Assembly: GCA_024509875.1 (NCBI GenBank)
Contig: JAMPIV010006384.1
Coordinates: 28,980-92,979 of the forward strand
DNA: 64,000 nt
Direction of reading: 5' to 3'
Origin: Oreohelix idahoensis
Lineage: Eukaryota > Mollusca > Gastropoda > Stylommatophora > Oreohelicidae
The position numbers and the translations under genes are program-made. Below are positions 1 to 12,283 of this stretch, piece by piece. Numbering within the stretch: position 1 is the first letter of the stretch; every line of letters begins with the position of its first letter. Below the pieces are notes generated by a model. It was not told the origin of the DNA. It saw only the letters and a program-made list of their open reading frames with translations, and searched no databases.

Positions 1-2285
1 GTCTGAGGCACGAAAACACGGGCGATAATGAGATAATCGTTTCACGGAACCATCCCGGTGTAAGATAATTACAGATAACCTGCCTGGGGAAGACAATATT
101 TAAAGATAGCATCTGGGCAATAAATTAGTGCACAGATTTGTTTGTGAGTAATCGGAAATATTACGTCTTATTATAGAGAGGTCACGCGTTGGAATATTAA
201 ATGTAATATTTTAAAACACGTGGGGAATATTTTAAATTAAACACCCCTTCCCACAAAGCGCAAAAGAGCTTACGATTGGATTGAAATGAGAGCCGGAATT
301 CACAATGAATCTCATTGGCAAATTTGCCAAGAAGCACAATCTGGGACTTGAACTGAGGAATGAAAATATAATATAGCAAACTCGGAGACACACAGACTGC
401 ATCGCATCGTGAAGCGAACAACTCCCAGAAGACAGTGAGACATCGGACTTAGAATTCCATACTTTTAAGTTACAGATCGCGTATTTGGGCAACTTTGTAA
501 TCTACAAGTAAACCCGCATATTTAAATACAAGACTGTAAACCTAAGGGACCAGGACTTTAAATACCAAGACTGGAAACCTAAGGAATTGAATCATCCGTC
601 ATAAGAGAAAGTTTCCTAGACCAAGTGTTTCGCAGATTCACCCGTCATAAGAGGGATTCAAAATTTCCAGGCCAAATGATTCGAGAGCATATAACCTAAA
701 TTGCTCATGTCCATTCTAACCAGTGCGAAGAGATAATTGTATATTCCCAAATTTTGGGGGTAAGTATAACCTTTATTTTATAAATGTGAATTTAACATGT
801 TTTTCTTGCTTAGTGGTTATATGTGAGGCTGGCAACCTCAACATACGAAAATAGTTTATTCATGAACCACTGCAGCAAACGCTGGTAATTGTTTCTGGCT
901 AGTCGTGCGGAAAACGACCGCAGAGGTGACTCCGACTCCGACTGGAGCAGTGATGGATGATGATTACATCACATGTGCCTCGTGTATCATATCATTTTGT
1001 GAGATATATGTAACTTGTTAATGTTAGTTCAGGCACAAATTATTATTCGCGCTCTCCAGACACATTTTCCCAGTTTAATACTGTTGCCAGTAATTTTAAT
1101 GAAAGGGGAGTGATCTGGAAAATGTTAGGTGAGCAGATTAGATTATGGGTTGTCGTTGCTTGAAGACGTGATTGTCTTTAATGTTAGGTTAAAATGTAAT
1201 AAGGGAATTCTCTCGTATGTTCGAGAAGTAAAGTTAGAAAGCGTGTGAACGCTAGTCATTTCAATTGTGGAGATTTATTCACTCCGAACTGTTTTAAGCT
1301 ACGGGTGTTTTAGCTATTTGTGGCTAGCCCGTGCAAGTAGTGAGACTGAGCGGTGTTTTTGAACAGCCGGGTCTCGTATCTGTTTTAGGCGGCAGATGTG
1401 TATTCCCGTGGGCAGTGAGTTTTGGGCATCGACTGGAGAGAGTCGGCCCCATAGTGTGTGTTTTCGATGGTAAGCCTGTAAAGTGCTGAAGATAAGAGGC
1501 CATTATTTGTGTAGGCCATTATTTCCTTAGAGAGGATAATTTTGATATGTGAAGACATGCTGATAGGTGATATTATTGCAAACTGCTGGGTGAGCAGTAT
1601 TGTGTGCATTTTGAGATGTTTGGATCCATTGACTTATATTGTGATATAATCGCGCTAAGATGAGTAAAGGCGAGATTACTGCAGACTGCCGGGTATGGAA
1701 TCTTGTGAGAAATTGCTGGTAGGACTCATTAGATTATGATAGCGCTTATGTGAGGAGTATCTGGAGGATACCATATTTATGCAGTAGCACGGCGATGATG
1801 TGAGCCGTTTGCTATCTGTGAGAAGGATCCATTATTATTATGATAGCGTTTATGTGAGGAGTATCTGGAGGATACCATATTTATGTTAGCACGGCGGGGA
1901 TGTCCGGTTGCTAACGGATCCATTATTATTATGACAGCGCTTATGTGAGGAGTATCTGGAGGATACCATATTTATGTTAGCACGGCGGGGATGTCCGGTT
2001 GCTAACGGATCCATTATTATTATGAGAGGAGTATCTGGAGGATACCATATTTATGCAGTAGCACGGCGATGATGTGAGCCGTTTGCTATCTGTGAGAAGG
2101 ATCCATTATTATTATGATAGCGCTAATGTGAGGGCAGGTGGATAGCGCTGAGTTGAGGAGTATCTTTAAGGAGGCCATAGATATTGTAGTATCTGCGTGA
2201 TTCTGAGATGTGAAGAGTACTTTATTATTGTATTGCCGTAAACTTGTAATTTGACTATGACTGTGCATTCTATATTAACGTAACG
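1..2285 (+). repeat. el4 5' LTR (left part, cut by window edge and by el1)
   Basis: Bases 1-1081 match 26703-27781 almost continuously (both begin with the tract GTCTGAGGCACGAAAACACG), with an estimated ten percent or less mismatch by eye. Because the matching copies flank a gag-containing body in the same orientation, I read them as LTRs of an old element, el4. The stretch 1082-2285, together with 12284-12690, has no counterpart in the 3' copy, which jumps directly from A-type to B-type sequence at 27781/27782; so the 3' copy is deleted or the 5' copy carries an insertion. The outer LTR end lies left of the window. A segmental duplication instead of LTRs cannot be fully excluded. Confidence 0.6.
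1735..2135 (+). repeat. Tandem repeat, 4 full units of 91-104 bp plus a partial unit
   Basis: Units start at 1735, 1839, 1930, 2021 and 2113 (partial), each beginning TATGA and carrying GGAGTATCTGGAGGATACCA followed by ATTTATG and ending GGATCCATTATTAT. Two versions occur in the order a-b-b-a. Version b contains GTTAGCA...TGCTAAC, a perfect 7-bp inverted repeat; version a contains TAGCACGGC...GCCGTTTGCTA. Both can therefore fold into a hairpin in the same place with different bases. It lies in the part of the el4 5' LTR missing from the 3' copy. Confidence 0.85.
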
Positions 2286-3013
2286 TGTGACGTACATTTT
2301 ATATGCTGTTATTATGTTCTTATATCTAGCTATTAAATAGCTTCGTCCACTAGTTTTTATTACCGTCCGTCGCATTGCGGCAGAGACGACGTCACTAATC
2401 AGTATGCAAGAGAGGTCAAAAGGTGGGCGAATGGGAACGAAGGGTTCAGGGGGCATGAGGAGATGTGTCGTTGAACAGGGAGGATGCATGTGTGAATTGC
2501 TCCGAGATATTTCAGATGTCGGTGTGTTTGATAGATATGTTCTGAAGTAAGTCTGTTCATCCTGGAATGACAGAGTGTCTGATTCATTCACAGGATAGGT
2601 AGAGGAGTGAATAGAAATGATATAGTGATGTTTGCAGACTGAAGACGGGCGATGTTCCTGTTCTTATATATTCGTATGCTCATAGATACAGCTGATTACA
2701 GGACTGGATCTCGACATTTACGGACAGACTGTTATATGCCAGTACCGGCATTTTCCCTATGCCAGGGGAGTTAGCGATGTGTAGTGAAAAAGGTCTTACA
2801 AGTAATACTTCATTGGAGCATACGTTTTATCCATAATAAACATGTTCGTGTTGTGAATAAGCTGGACGTTTTTTTTTTCTTCAATTCTTGTGCGGATGTT
2901 TTATGTAGCAAGTAATTAAGAACTATTGTATGATCACTTGGCTACTGCAAATATGTTTTCACTCTTCCATGAATTAAATCATTAAACCTAAGAGCAAGTT
3001 GGAGAACGCCACA
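2286..3013 (+). repeat. el1 5' LTR
   Basis: 728 bp, TG...CA termini, aligned end to end with 11560-12278. By eye there are three substitutions; the other differences are T-run length changes, the largest a run of T near 2870 that is shortened in the 3' copy. Bases 3014 onward contain TGGGGGCCAAGTATC a few bases in, a possible primer-binding site starting TGG. Antisense ORFs inside this LTR exist in both copies but look like chance. Confidence 0.93.
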
Positions 3014-4185
3014 GCTTTTTGGGGGCCAAGTATCGTGGATTTTGAACTTGTAAAGTACATTTTTTTTAAAACCAAGTCTACAAGCAAATGTTTACCGTAA
3101 GGACGTCCCACTTACGGACAAGGTGAAGGTCGCATCTGCTCAGAGCGGTGTATGAATGGAGGAGAGGAAATTTTTTGAAATAACTTTCGAAATATATTAT
3201 GAATTAACTGTTCATTATTATCAAGGTGTCGGCAGTGGAAAAGTAACGAGGGCCAGCGTTATCGAAGAATTTTTTTTTCATTAGAAGAAAAATATCAATT
3301 TTACCAGCAGTCACTATTTCAAGCGAGCGACTTCTGCGAGTCTACAATCAAATTCAAAATGGAGTCTTGTCAAACCGGAGTTTAGGGAAGGAGTGACGAA
3401 TCGGTTTACATTGTTGTGGAGTGCTTCAGAGCGGCACATCCATTTCTTAGCACCATATCTCAGGCCAGGAAGGAGACTGTTTTTAATTTTCATACAAGAT
3501 AAAGTGCGATTTTTTACATCTTTCGGTCTGTGTTCATGATTATTTTTGGTGGATCTCCATCAGCTCTGATGTTTGTTTTCCTTTTTTAATGTATTAATAT
3601 ATGTAATTCTTGTATAAGCGGGCAAGGTTTTGGCTCGGCTGTCTTGTTGTGTGATACATCTCGCCGTAAAGCGGGCACACACAAATTGGTCTATAGGTAC
3701 TGTGTGTGGTGATCATAACCTGTTAGATCATTACAATTATTATTAATTTTTTTTTCTTCTTTAGTTGTTCGTACTTGTTAATGTTGGTCTTGGTCATATT
3801 CTGTTGATTGTTTTAATTTTTTGTCATTATTGGTCGTGTTCTGTTTATCGAATCTGACTATCAATTCAGTTGATTCATGTATTAAATGGTGGATCTTCTA
3901 CTGATTACGTTTTTTTTTTTTCATTACCTGTTAAAACTTTTATACCTTATCTTTCTTTATATTTTAGTATTGTCCTTGTTAGGCTTGATCTATTATCTAT
4001 ATATATATACCTTAAATTGTATTGTCTTCGGTGCTCCTTTGGAAATATATTACTGTCTCCTTTGAAAATAGTGCAGAATTGTTCAGTTCTGATATTAAGT
4101 ATAAGGCAATTTGTTGAAAAGTGATATAACTTTATTTATAGTTGTTTATTGTTGTGACTGATTGATTACATCAGGGTACTTCAAC
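3014..4185 (+). other. el1 untranslated leader
   Basis: About 1.2 kb between the 5' LTR and the gag start. It is T-rich with no credible ORF; a candidate primer-binding site (TGGGGGCCAAG) is near 3019. The hairpin repeats seen in the el2 and el3 leaders are not evident here. Confidence 0.7.
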
Positions 4186-5545
4186 ATGTCTCGCCTAGAA
4201 CATTTTGTCACCGTGGAAAGTGAAAGACTTGGGTTTCAAGCGAAGGCCTTGAAAGAGTTTTGCTTTAGAACAGGTGGCTAAGGAAGAGAAAAAATTTAGA
4301 ACAAGAATTAGCTGAGACGAGAAGGCGAGAAGACAGAGAAGCAGCAGCAGCTGAGAAAAAATTAGAACAAGAATTAGCGGAGAAGAAGAGGCAAGATGAA
4401 AAAGAAGAAAAGCTTAAGCTAGCACAGTTTGAGCATGAGCAAAAAATGGCTGAAATTCAGCTTCAAAAGCTTGAAAACTTGAGAATGAGAACAAACCCGG
4501 TGGAGAGCACTAATCAGGGCACAACAAAAAGGATCATGGGGTGTCCTTTTAAGGTTCATTTACCTAAATTTCATCCATCCGATGACATATCATGTTACTT
4601 GAATAGGTTTCAGACAATTTGTCAGGAACATAAACTAGACAAATCTGAATGGCCTAGTAAATTAATGTCATTATTTTCAGGTGAAGCCCTTACAGCTATC
4701 TGCACTTTGGATGATGCCTCTAGAAGTGACTATGATTCTATAAAGGCACTATTATTGAAAAAATTCTAGCTGGATACTCACGGTTATAGATTAAAATTCA
4801 AAACTCTATTGCCTGACTCGTCCAAGGACTTTGCAGAATACATTGCATCTATCAAGCTTACTTTTCAGAGATGGATTGAACTGTCACAAATCGATCATAC
4901 TTTTGAGTCGCTTATGGATCTCATGCTAAGAGATAAGGTTCTCTCTTCAGTCAGTCCAGAATTTTTGACCTATCTCCAAGAGAGGGATCCGCAAACCATT
5001 GCTGAAATGGAAATTTTGGGGCGATGTTTCATGACCGCACATCCTGGGAGGAATATAAGCAACTCAAACATCAAGGAGGCATTACCAGTTGCCTCAGCAA
5101 AGGCTATATATACAAGAAATCAAAAACAGGGACCACCTGATAATGCTTCAGGCTGGGGAAGAAATTTTAGCCGGAATGCCGGAACCTTCAGGGGTCTGTA
5201 TAACTTTGCATACAGACCATTTCGACCATATAGCCAGGAAAATATGCCTCAACAACAATTTTAATGGACCAAACAGAGGCTGGACCAGAACTCAGAATTC
5301 CTATTTCTAACAGAGGAAGATCAAATTATAATAATGATTATAATTACCAGAACAACAGGAATAATCAGCACTACAGAGGCTCTCGACTCCCACATAGGTC
5401 TAATGCTGCTGTTGAACAAAACAACCATTCAGTTGCTGGGAATCAAGGGTTTGAGACCACGTCCCATGCCAATGCATGCAGTGTTGATCTTTCTAATAAA
5501 GCAAATTGCTCTGCTTGCAACACTCTTTTTTCAGACAGATGAAGT
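4186..5545 (+). pseudogene. gag: el1 gag (broken)
   Basis: The start is placed at ATG 4186 because MSRLEHFV aligns with MSTLDYFI (el2) and MSTFEHFI (el3). An N-terminal charged, coiled-coil segment rich in EKKLEQE follows but shifts frame near 4262. The capsid-like part continues in pieces at 4446-4769 and 4809-5264, including FEHL-type helices and the RWIELSQ and LRDKVLSSV motifs shared with el2 and el3. A TAG at 4767 and further shifts break it. The C-terminal part is asparagine/arginine-rich (nucleocapsid-like) and ends in CSACNTLF, half of a cysteine motif that is complete in el2 and el3. Confidence 0.85.
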
Positions 5546-7754
5546 ACCCAGATTAATTTGTGGTCCACCCTCTACCAGTACTGGCTTCTCATGATGGAAA
5601 AGGTTCACTTAAAAATTTTGCAGGGGGTTTGTTAATCATAGACTTGTTTCCGGCCTCAGGGATACAGGATGCACCACCGTAGGGGTGCGGCAATCGCTTT
5701 GTTGATAACTCATGTTACACAGGTAAACAGGTGAAATGTGTTACCTTCGGGGCACAGTTGAATATTATCAGACTGCCTTTGTTTACATAAACACACCATA
5801 CTTCACAGGAACGTTCTTGCTTGTATGTTGGAAAATCCAGTCAGCGAGTTGATTCTGGGTAACCTCCCTGGGCTGAAGGAGTGCTCAGATGATGATATTA
5901 AAAGTTGGGAAAACCAGCATTTATTGACTGCTAAATGCAGTTACTACACGAGCACAGGCTCAGGCAGAGGCCAATGATAGTACAGCATCAGGGGGTGAGG
6001 AGGATGACAATTTACAAGTTACACTTGTCAGTAAAGAGTCGTTCATTACTATGCAACATAATGATGACTCATTGAAAAAAAAATTTCAAGGTCGCTAGAA
6101 AAAGATGATGTTGTGTACAATGAGAGGGCTATTCACTGGTACACACCATCAAAAATGGTATTCTAATTAGAAATTTCTAATGATGCTAATTCTGAGGAAA
6201 AACAGATCATGGTGCCAACTAATTTTAGACCTTTTATTTTACAACATGCCCATGATGTCAACTGTGCAGGCCATTTGGGGATAGCTCGTACTAAACAAAG
6301 AGTGCTGTCCAATTTTTTCTGGCCTGGAGTCACCAAAGATGTAAAAACTTTTTGTAGAACTTGCAAGACATGCCAAAGCGTGGCTGCGAAAGGTGCATAT
6401 CACAAAGCACCTATACAGGCCTTTGATATCTCTAACAGACCATTCGCTAAGATGGCAATTGACATCATAGGACCATTACCAGTAGTATCAGCAAGAGGTC
6501 ACAGATTCATTCTTACGTGCATTGACATGTGCACACGGTGGCCTGAAGCAATACCACTTAAGAACATCACAACTAGAGATGTTGCTGATGCACTCATGAT
6601 CATTTTCAGTAGATTGGGGTTTCCGGAGGAAATACTATCAGAACAGAGGTAGACAATTTACATCAGAAGTTATGGCACAGGTTATGAAGGATTTTCAAAT
6701 TGAGAGGTCTCTAAGTAGTGCCTATCACCCAGAAGGGAACGGCACAGTAGAAAGATTCAATAAGACACTCAAACAGATGTTGGGTAAGGTTACCTCACAG
6801 TGTCCACAGGACTGGGATAGAATTTTACCAGCTGTTTTGTTCGCCTATCGGGAAATTCCAAACGAACAAACCGGGTTTTCGCCATTCGAATTAATTTTCG
6901 GGGCAAAGCCTAGAGGTCCCATGTCAATCTTAAAACAGCTTCTCGTGGGCTCCGAGTTGTCAGAGGAGGTTCAATCTTCTTATGAGTATGTTGTAAATCT
7001 ACGAAAAAAGATTGTGGAAGCATGCCAGATAGCAGTGGATGCTTCAGAGAGAGCAAAAGGAAAAACCAGACTATTCATTAATGAGAAGAGAAAATTACGC
7101 TTATTGTGGCCTGGTGATGAAGCATATGTGCTTCTCCCCACAAAAGAGAATAAACTATTAATTGCATGGAGAGGACCATATAAAGTAGTTTCACAGTTAA
7201 CTGATGTTGATTATATTGTGGATATAAAGGGTCAACATAGAACTTTTCACATCAATATGCTCCAAAAATTCCATTCTCGACCTGGTAATCTTCAACCAAT
7301 TTTCGACGCCATTGATGCGTCTGACTCAAACTATTCCTCACTTGCTGTGATTCATGATGAGGAGTCTTCATTCGAAGATGTCTCGCTGCCATTATCTTTT
7401 GCTCCGCTTCAAGCGTCAGAATCTTGGAAGGACGTTTCTATATCTCCAGACCTATCAGTCGATCAACACACTGAAATTTCTACTCTGTTACAGTCCTATC
7501 AGGATGTGTTGACTGATATCCCAGGTAGTACTGATGTCATCTCTCACGACATTCTACTCCAAGATCAAACACCTATCCGGATAAAGCCATATCCCATACC
7601 AATTCATTTTCAGGCTCAAGTGGATAAGGAAATTGATAACATGCTTAAAATGGGTATTATAGAACCATCTCAATCACCTTACTCATTTCCTCTAGTGATT
7701 GTTAGGAAAAAGGATAAGTCCATTAGAATCTGTATAGACTTCCCGTCGTCTTAA
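5546..7754 (+). pseudogene. el1 protease remnant and integrase (broken)
   Basis: Around 5655-5700 the bases encode a DTGCTTVGVRQSL-like protease active site in shifting frames. From 6209 the integrase zinc-binding domain is readable (HAHDVNCAGHLG, later CRTCKTCQ), followed by the core MAIDIIGPL with the first catalytic Asp. The second catalytic Asp codon is hit by an extra A (GAAC at 6641-6644), which shifts the frame. From 6672 the rest of the core (GTVERFNKTL with the catalytic Glu) and the C-terminal GPY module (RGPYKVV) are open, continuing into the N-terminal part of RT (KPYPIPIHFQAQV) until a shift near 7750. Confidence 0.88.
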
Positions 7755-8894
7755 CGGCATAACTTCTACTGATGCAGAACCTATGCCTGTTCTTGATTCC
7801 TTACTGGAAAAGATGTCTGATGCCACATATTTCAGTAAACTTGATCTTTCAAAAGGCTACTGGCAGATTCCCTTAACAGATAGATCTAAGCCTTACACTG
7901 CCTTTGCCACTCCTAATGGATTAATATCAGTGGACTCATATGTGTTTTGGGCTAGTGAACGCACCGGCAACGTTTGTCCGGATGATGAGATTACTATTTG
8001 CTGGTCGGCCTGATATCATAACATATATCGACGATATCTGTCTCTTCCACAATTCTTGGCAGGACCATATCTTAGGTCTTCAATCCTTATTGGATATTCT
8101 ACGCAGGCACCACCTCACTGCTAGACCTTCAAAAGTCCAGATCGGTTATAAAGAAATTTCTTTTTCTGGGACATACAATTTCTCAAGGATTCTTAAAAAC
8201 AGATGATGACACTGTCTCAAAAATTCTTAATCTTGAGGTTCCTAAAACAAAAAAACAAGTCATGAGTTTGTTAGGTCTAATCAACTTTTACAGGAAATTC
8301 ATTCCTCGTTTCTCGGAATTAACTTCCATTTTGTCATCTTTGCTGAAAAAGGGATGTCATAACAAAATAGTCTGGACCCAGCCATGCCAAGATGTATTAA
8401 ACCGTATTAAATCTGTATTTTCACAGGCACCAATATTGAAACTGCCTAACCCATTTATCTCCTTTACTCTCAGGTGTGATGCATCTCAATATGCGATAGG
8501 AGCGTCTTTGATGCAACTCCACAACAATGTTTTGCATCCAGTATTGTATGTGAGCCGCAAGTTATCTTCAACAGAAACGAAATACCCCATTCTGGAAAGA
8601 AAGCTCCTAGCTGTATCATGGAGTGTGGCAAAACTCCAAAAATACTTGATTGGGGCTCCATTTATCATCGAAACAGACCAGAGGGCGCTAGCTTATCTAC
8701 AAAAAGCTAATTTTTCAAACCAACGAACAGCTAGATATGCCCTAAGTCTACAGCCATACTCTTACACCATCCGGGCGATCAAGGGCTTTGAGAACAATCT
8801 TGCAGATGTCTTGTCACGCTGTACAACCATCGAGGACTGGTTTGATACATCACGGAATCTCCCAGATGGAGAGAATTTTTTATATTCCAGTTAG
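7755..8894 (+). pseudogene. el1 reverse transcriptase and RNase H (broken)
   Basis: RT continues in pieces: LDLSKGYWQIPL (motif A, 7783-8013 frame), then NAPATFVRMMR and TYIDDICLF (YIDD catalytic motif, 7940-8206 frame), then GLINFYRKFIP (8262 frame) through the connection into RNase H (RCDASQYAIG, ERKLLAVSW, ETDQRALAYL, NLADVLSRC), ending at TAG 8892-8894. At least four frameshifts fall between 7750 and 8260. RNase H acidic residues are still readable, so decay is mostly through small indels. Confidence 0.88.
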
Positions 8895-11544
8895 TTGTCT
8901 TTGACAATCTATAGGTACACTTATATCTGCCACATTTGACTATCTTTATGTTCATTCCATGACTCTGTTATTCGCATAGTTCAAGGACTGTGTTTACAGC
9001 AACTAGTAGGCATGGATTAACTTGCATTATGTTTTGGTATGCAACTATACCGGTGATGGATATTCAGGGGAAACTACCTAGTGTATAACTTTTTCTACAT
9101 GGGACATCAATCATACTCAGGATTCAGGTACATCTCAGTACACATTGTGAACCAAAGAAACTATTCAGGGATAATTTATTACCTTTTATTTGATAACACT
9201 CACAATTTTTGTGCTCAACAAACTTAATAGGGATATTTACCTAATATATTCTTTTTTGGACACATTAATTTTTATTACTACCTTTGTGCTTAGACTTTGA
9301 TTAATGGACACACAGGGTTTAAGAAGGAGTATCTCTATGCATTGTCCCTGTATTCTGCTTTACTAAACTTCTTGCATCTACTGAAGTCTTATACCAACTC
9401 AGCATGTCTTGTTTGCATTGACATTAACTACTTTTACCAAACTACACAGGGTCTTTAGGACTTATTATGCTTGTCTTAATCATCATGGTATATCATCCAT
9501 TGAGATTGTGAATAAAGACTCATGTGAGAGAAGAAAACAAAACATAATATGAATGGGAAAAAAGTAGAAAAACAGAAAACATTATTCTCTTATCATGAAG
9601 GTATTACATCATGTACTTCATTGCATGTGTCTTACAACTTTCAAATATTAGGTTATAATTACTTAAGGGTCATCTGTAGCATAATTACTTTGCAATTCTA
9701 TTAAGTGACAATATTCACTCAGTCTATGACCTGACAGGACTTAGACCAAAAGTATGTGACATTAGAGTGAAAATGATTGACAGGTATGGATGAGTTCATA
9801 TAACACGTAGTCTTAGTTACTGGAAGGCAGGTCATCTACTTCTTATGTGTCATATTGTCTCGACTTGAGTAAGACTTAGTGATAAAGTTGATAAAGTTGA
9901 ATATTTTATTCCCGTTAATGATATCCACCAAAAGGATAAATATAAGTGGATGGAAGCAGACATCATCATCATCAGTTGATAAGATCTCTATGGTGTTGTT
10001 TGCTCCACTGTAGTGTATGGAATGTCAACTTGACCTACGCAGTGGTGTGTAGACATGGATTGAGTGTATAATGTGCGAATGATAATAAAGGTTCGTGGTG
10101 TTGACAAAAAATGTTCTTTTCTCACACTCATGTATGGCTGGAAGTCATCGACACCAACGACTGTGTACCTTTACTAAAGTTTAATTGGACGTACACACTC
10201 GACAGCACAGATAGTGACAAATCACAGGTTGGCATAATACATCATAGTACAGTGGATAACTGGTCTTGCAATGTTATGTTACATGGGCACTCATGTAGAT
10301 TAATATTATAATGGACTGTCAGTAGCCAAGCCCTCAGTATCGCCCATACATATATATCATCTGACTTCACTGACTGAGCACGTCAGCTTATAAACAATAT
10401 TTCAGATGGCTTCTAAACCTAATCTCGTTTAGCGACGATTCTCCCACATAATGTTCAGCACATATTTTTTTTCATATAATAATATTGAACCGCTGATAAA
10501 GGGTTCTCATGTGTAGCAGTGATCTCTGGACTAAACAAGCGATAATACGGGCATCCCCTTTTCTCTTCTTGCAAGTCACTACATGTTTGGATCCAAGATG
10601 GCTTCACTCGTGAGCTGTCACTCACGTTTGGATACAGATAATGAATCTGTCCTAAAGTTAGTCATTCATAAAACATTGCATTGCTCTGTAGATTTGATCA
10701 TGAACAATTGACTGCATTCTACAGAATATAGTGCTGCTAGGAATCGAAGTCGTTTTCATCGAGTCAAATATATTCTCTTATCGAAAATGGTGGCTTCGTA
10801 CGAGAGTTCATAAAAGTATCTTGGATTACCTTGGTATAAGAAATATGAAACTGCCATTCCTTGGCAATACGCATAAACACTGGGGTAAAGCATACACGAT
10901 AGGTCTAGACGACTATCACTTTCCCCACAAATACTGAGATCACTTTTTCCCCGGCGACAGGCCGACATAGGAAACACAGTCCCTATCAGGACGAAGCCAA
11001 ATCACACCACTCTCTAGCGACACATCCGCCGAATAGCCTTCGACCTCTCTAGAGACAACAGAACATATAGTTCGACTTAGATATGTAAAGATATACAGAT
11101 ATAAGACAGACTCGTCCTACTCAGACAAACAATACACATAAATTCAGGCCATAGATATTCTGAAGCAAGAACAATCTATTACTACCCAAACAAAGAATAA
11201 ATCGCAGAAATAATGGATTCATCCGCGGAGTTCGATCGAAGAGATGGCACAACTTTCAAGGGAAGTAACTCAATAATGACTTTCCCTTAAGCACTAAAAA
11301 ATTACCTATGTATAATATTGTAAGATATCAAAGACTGCACGTAACACTTAGGCTTTGATATTTTCATATCAATGTCCTCACGTTGTGTTAAATTTGGCTT
11401 TCTCATGACAGACACAGGTGTTGGAGTACTTCCTGGTCTCCGCTCGTATTATATTTGAACTCTCTACTTGGGGGCACTGGAATCTCACTTTATATTTTGT
11501 TTACCTACCTCTGAGGAAGAAAAATTTCATTTTTCTCCTCAGAC
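8895..11544 (+). other. el1 3' untranslated region, unusually long
   Basis: About 2.65 kb between the end of RNase H and the polypurine tract, against 0.41 kb in el2 and 0.77 kb in el3. ORFs at 10111-10311 and 10731-10937 are short and I recognise neither; no envelope-like membrane protein is evident. The excess length may be an unrecognised insertion or a family trait. Confidence 0.6.
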
Positions 11545-11559
11545 AGGGGAGGGGGGAGA
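11545..11559 (+). promoter_or_regulatory. el1 polypurine tract
   Basis: AGGGGAGGGGGGAGA immediately precedes the 3' LTR start TGTGACG, the expected position for plus-strand DNA priming in an LTR retrotransposon. Confidence 0.85.
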
Positions 11560-12278
11560 TGTGACGTACATTTTATATGCTGTTATTATGTTCTTATATC
11601 TAGCTATTAAATAGCTTCGTCCACTAGTTTTTATCACCGTCCGTCGCATTGCGGCAGAGACGACGTCACTAATCAGTATGCAAGAGAGGTCAAAAGGTGG
11701 GCGAATGAGAGCGAAGGGTTCAGGGGGCATGAGGAGATGTGTCGTTGAACAGGGAGGATGCATGTGTGAATTGCTCCGAGATATTTCAGATGTCGGTGTG
11801 TTTGATAGATATGTTCTGAAGTAAGTCTGTTCATCCTGGAATGACAGAGTGTCTGATTCATTCACAGGATAGGTAGAGGAGTGAATAGAAATGATATAGT
11901 GATGTTTGCAGACTGAAGACGGGCGATGTTCCTGTTCTTATATATTCGTATGCTCATAGATACAGCTGATTACAGGACTGGATCTCGACATTTACGGACA
12001 GACTGTTATATGCCAGTACCGGCATTTTCCCTATGCCAGGGGAGTTAGCGATGTGTAGTGAAAAAGGTCTTACAAGTAATACTTCATTGGAGCATACGTT
12101 TTATCCATAATAAACATGTTCGTGTTGTGAATAAGCTGGACGTTTCTTCAATTCTTGTGCGGATGTTTATGTAGCAAGTAATTAAGAACTATTGTATGAT
12201 CACTTGGCTACTGCAAATATGTTTCACTCTTCCATGAATTAAATCATTAAACCTAAGAGCAAGTTGGAGAACGCCACA
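11560..12278 (+). repeat. el1 3' LTR
   Basis: 719 bp, near-identical to 2286-3013, ending ACGCCACA and followed directly by the target duplication TAACG. Confidence 0.93.
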
Positions 12279-12283
12279 TAACG

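Larger units (their letters stand above)
2286..12278 (+). mobile_element. el1: Gmr1-like LTR retrotransposon, defective
   Basis: The element runs from TGTGACGTAC to ...ACGCCACA, flanked by the 5-bp target duplication TAACG (2281-2285 and 12279-12283). It has 728- and 719-bp LTRs, a purine-rich tract just before the 3' LTR, and broken gag, protease, integrase, RT and RNase H in that order. Integrase before RT with Ty3/gypsy-like domains is diagnostic of Gmr1-like elements. It inserted into the 5' LTR of el4. The LTRs differ by about three substitutions plus short homopolymer indels, so insertion looks recent although the coding region is heavily frameshifted. Confidence 0.92.

Noticed and set aside
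1735..2135. CRISPR-like array
   Set aside because: Units are 91-104 bp tandem copies without unique spacers, in a eukaryotic retrotransposon context.
2166..2591. 141-codon antisense ORF, with a similar one at 11539-11865
   Set aside because: It lies in the el1 LTRs and persists because the LTRs are near-identical. No motif; codon conservation cannot be judged from two almost identical copies.
8895..11544. Envelope gene in the long 3' region of el1
   Set aside because: No long ORF, signal peptide or transmembrane pattern is readable in any frame.
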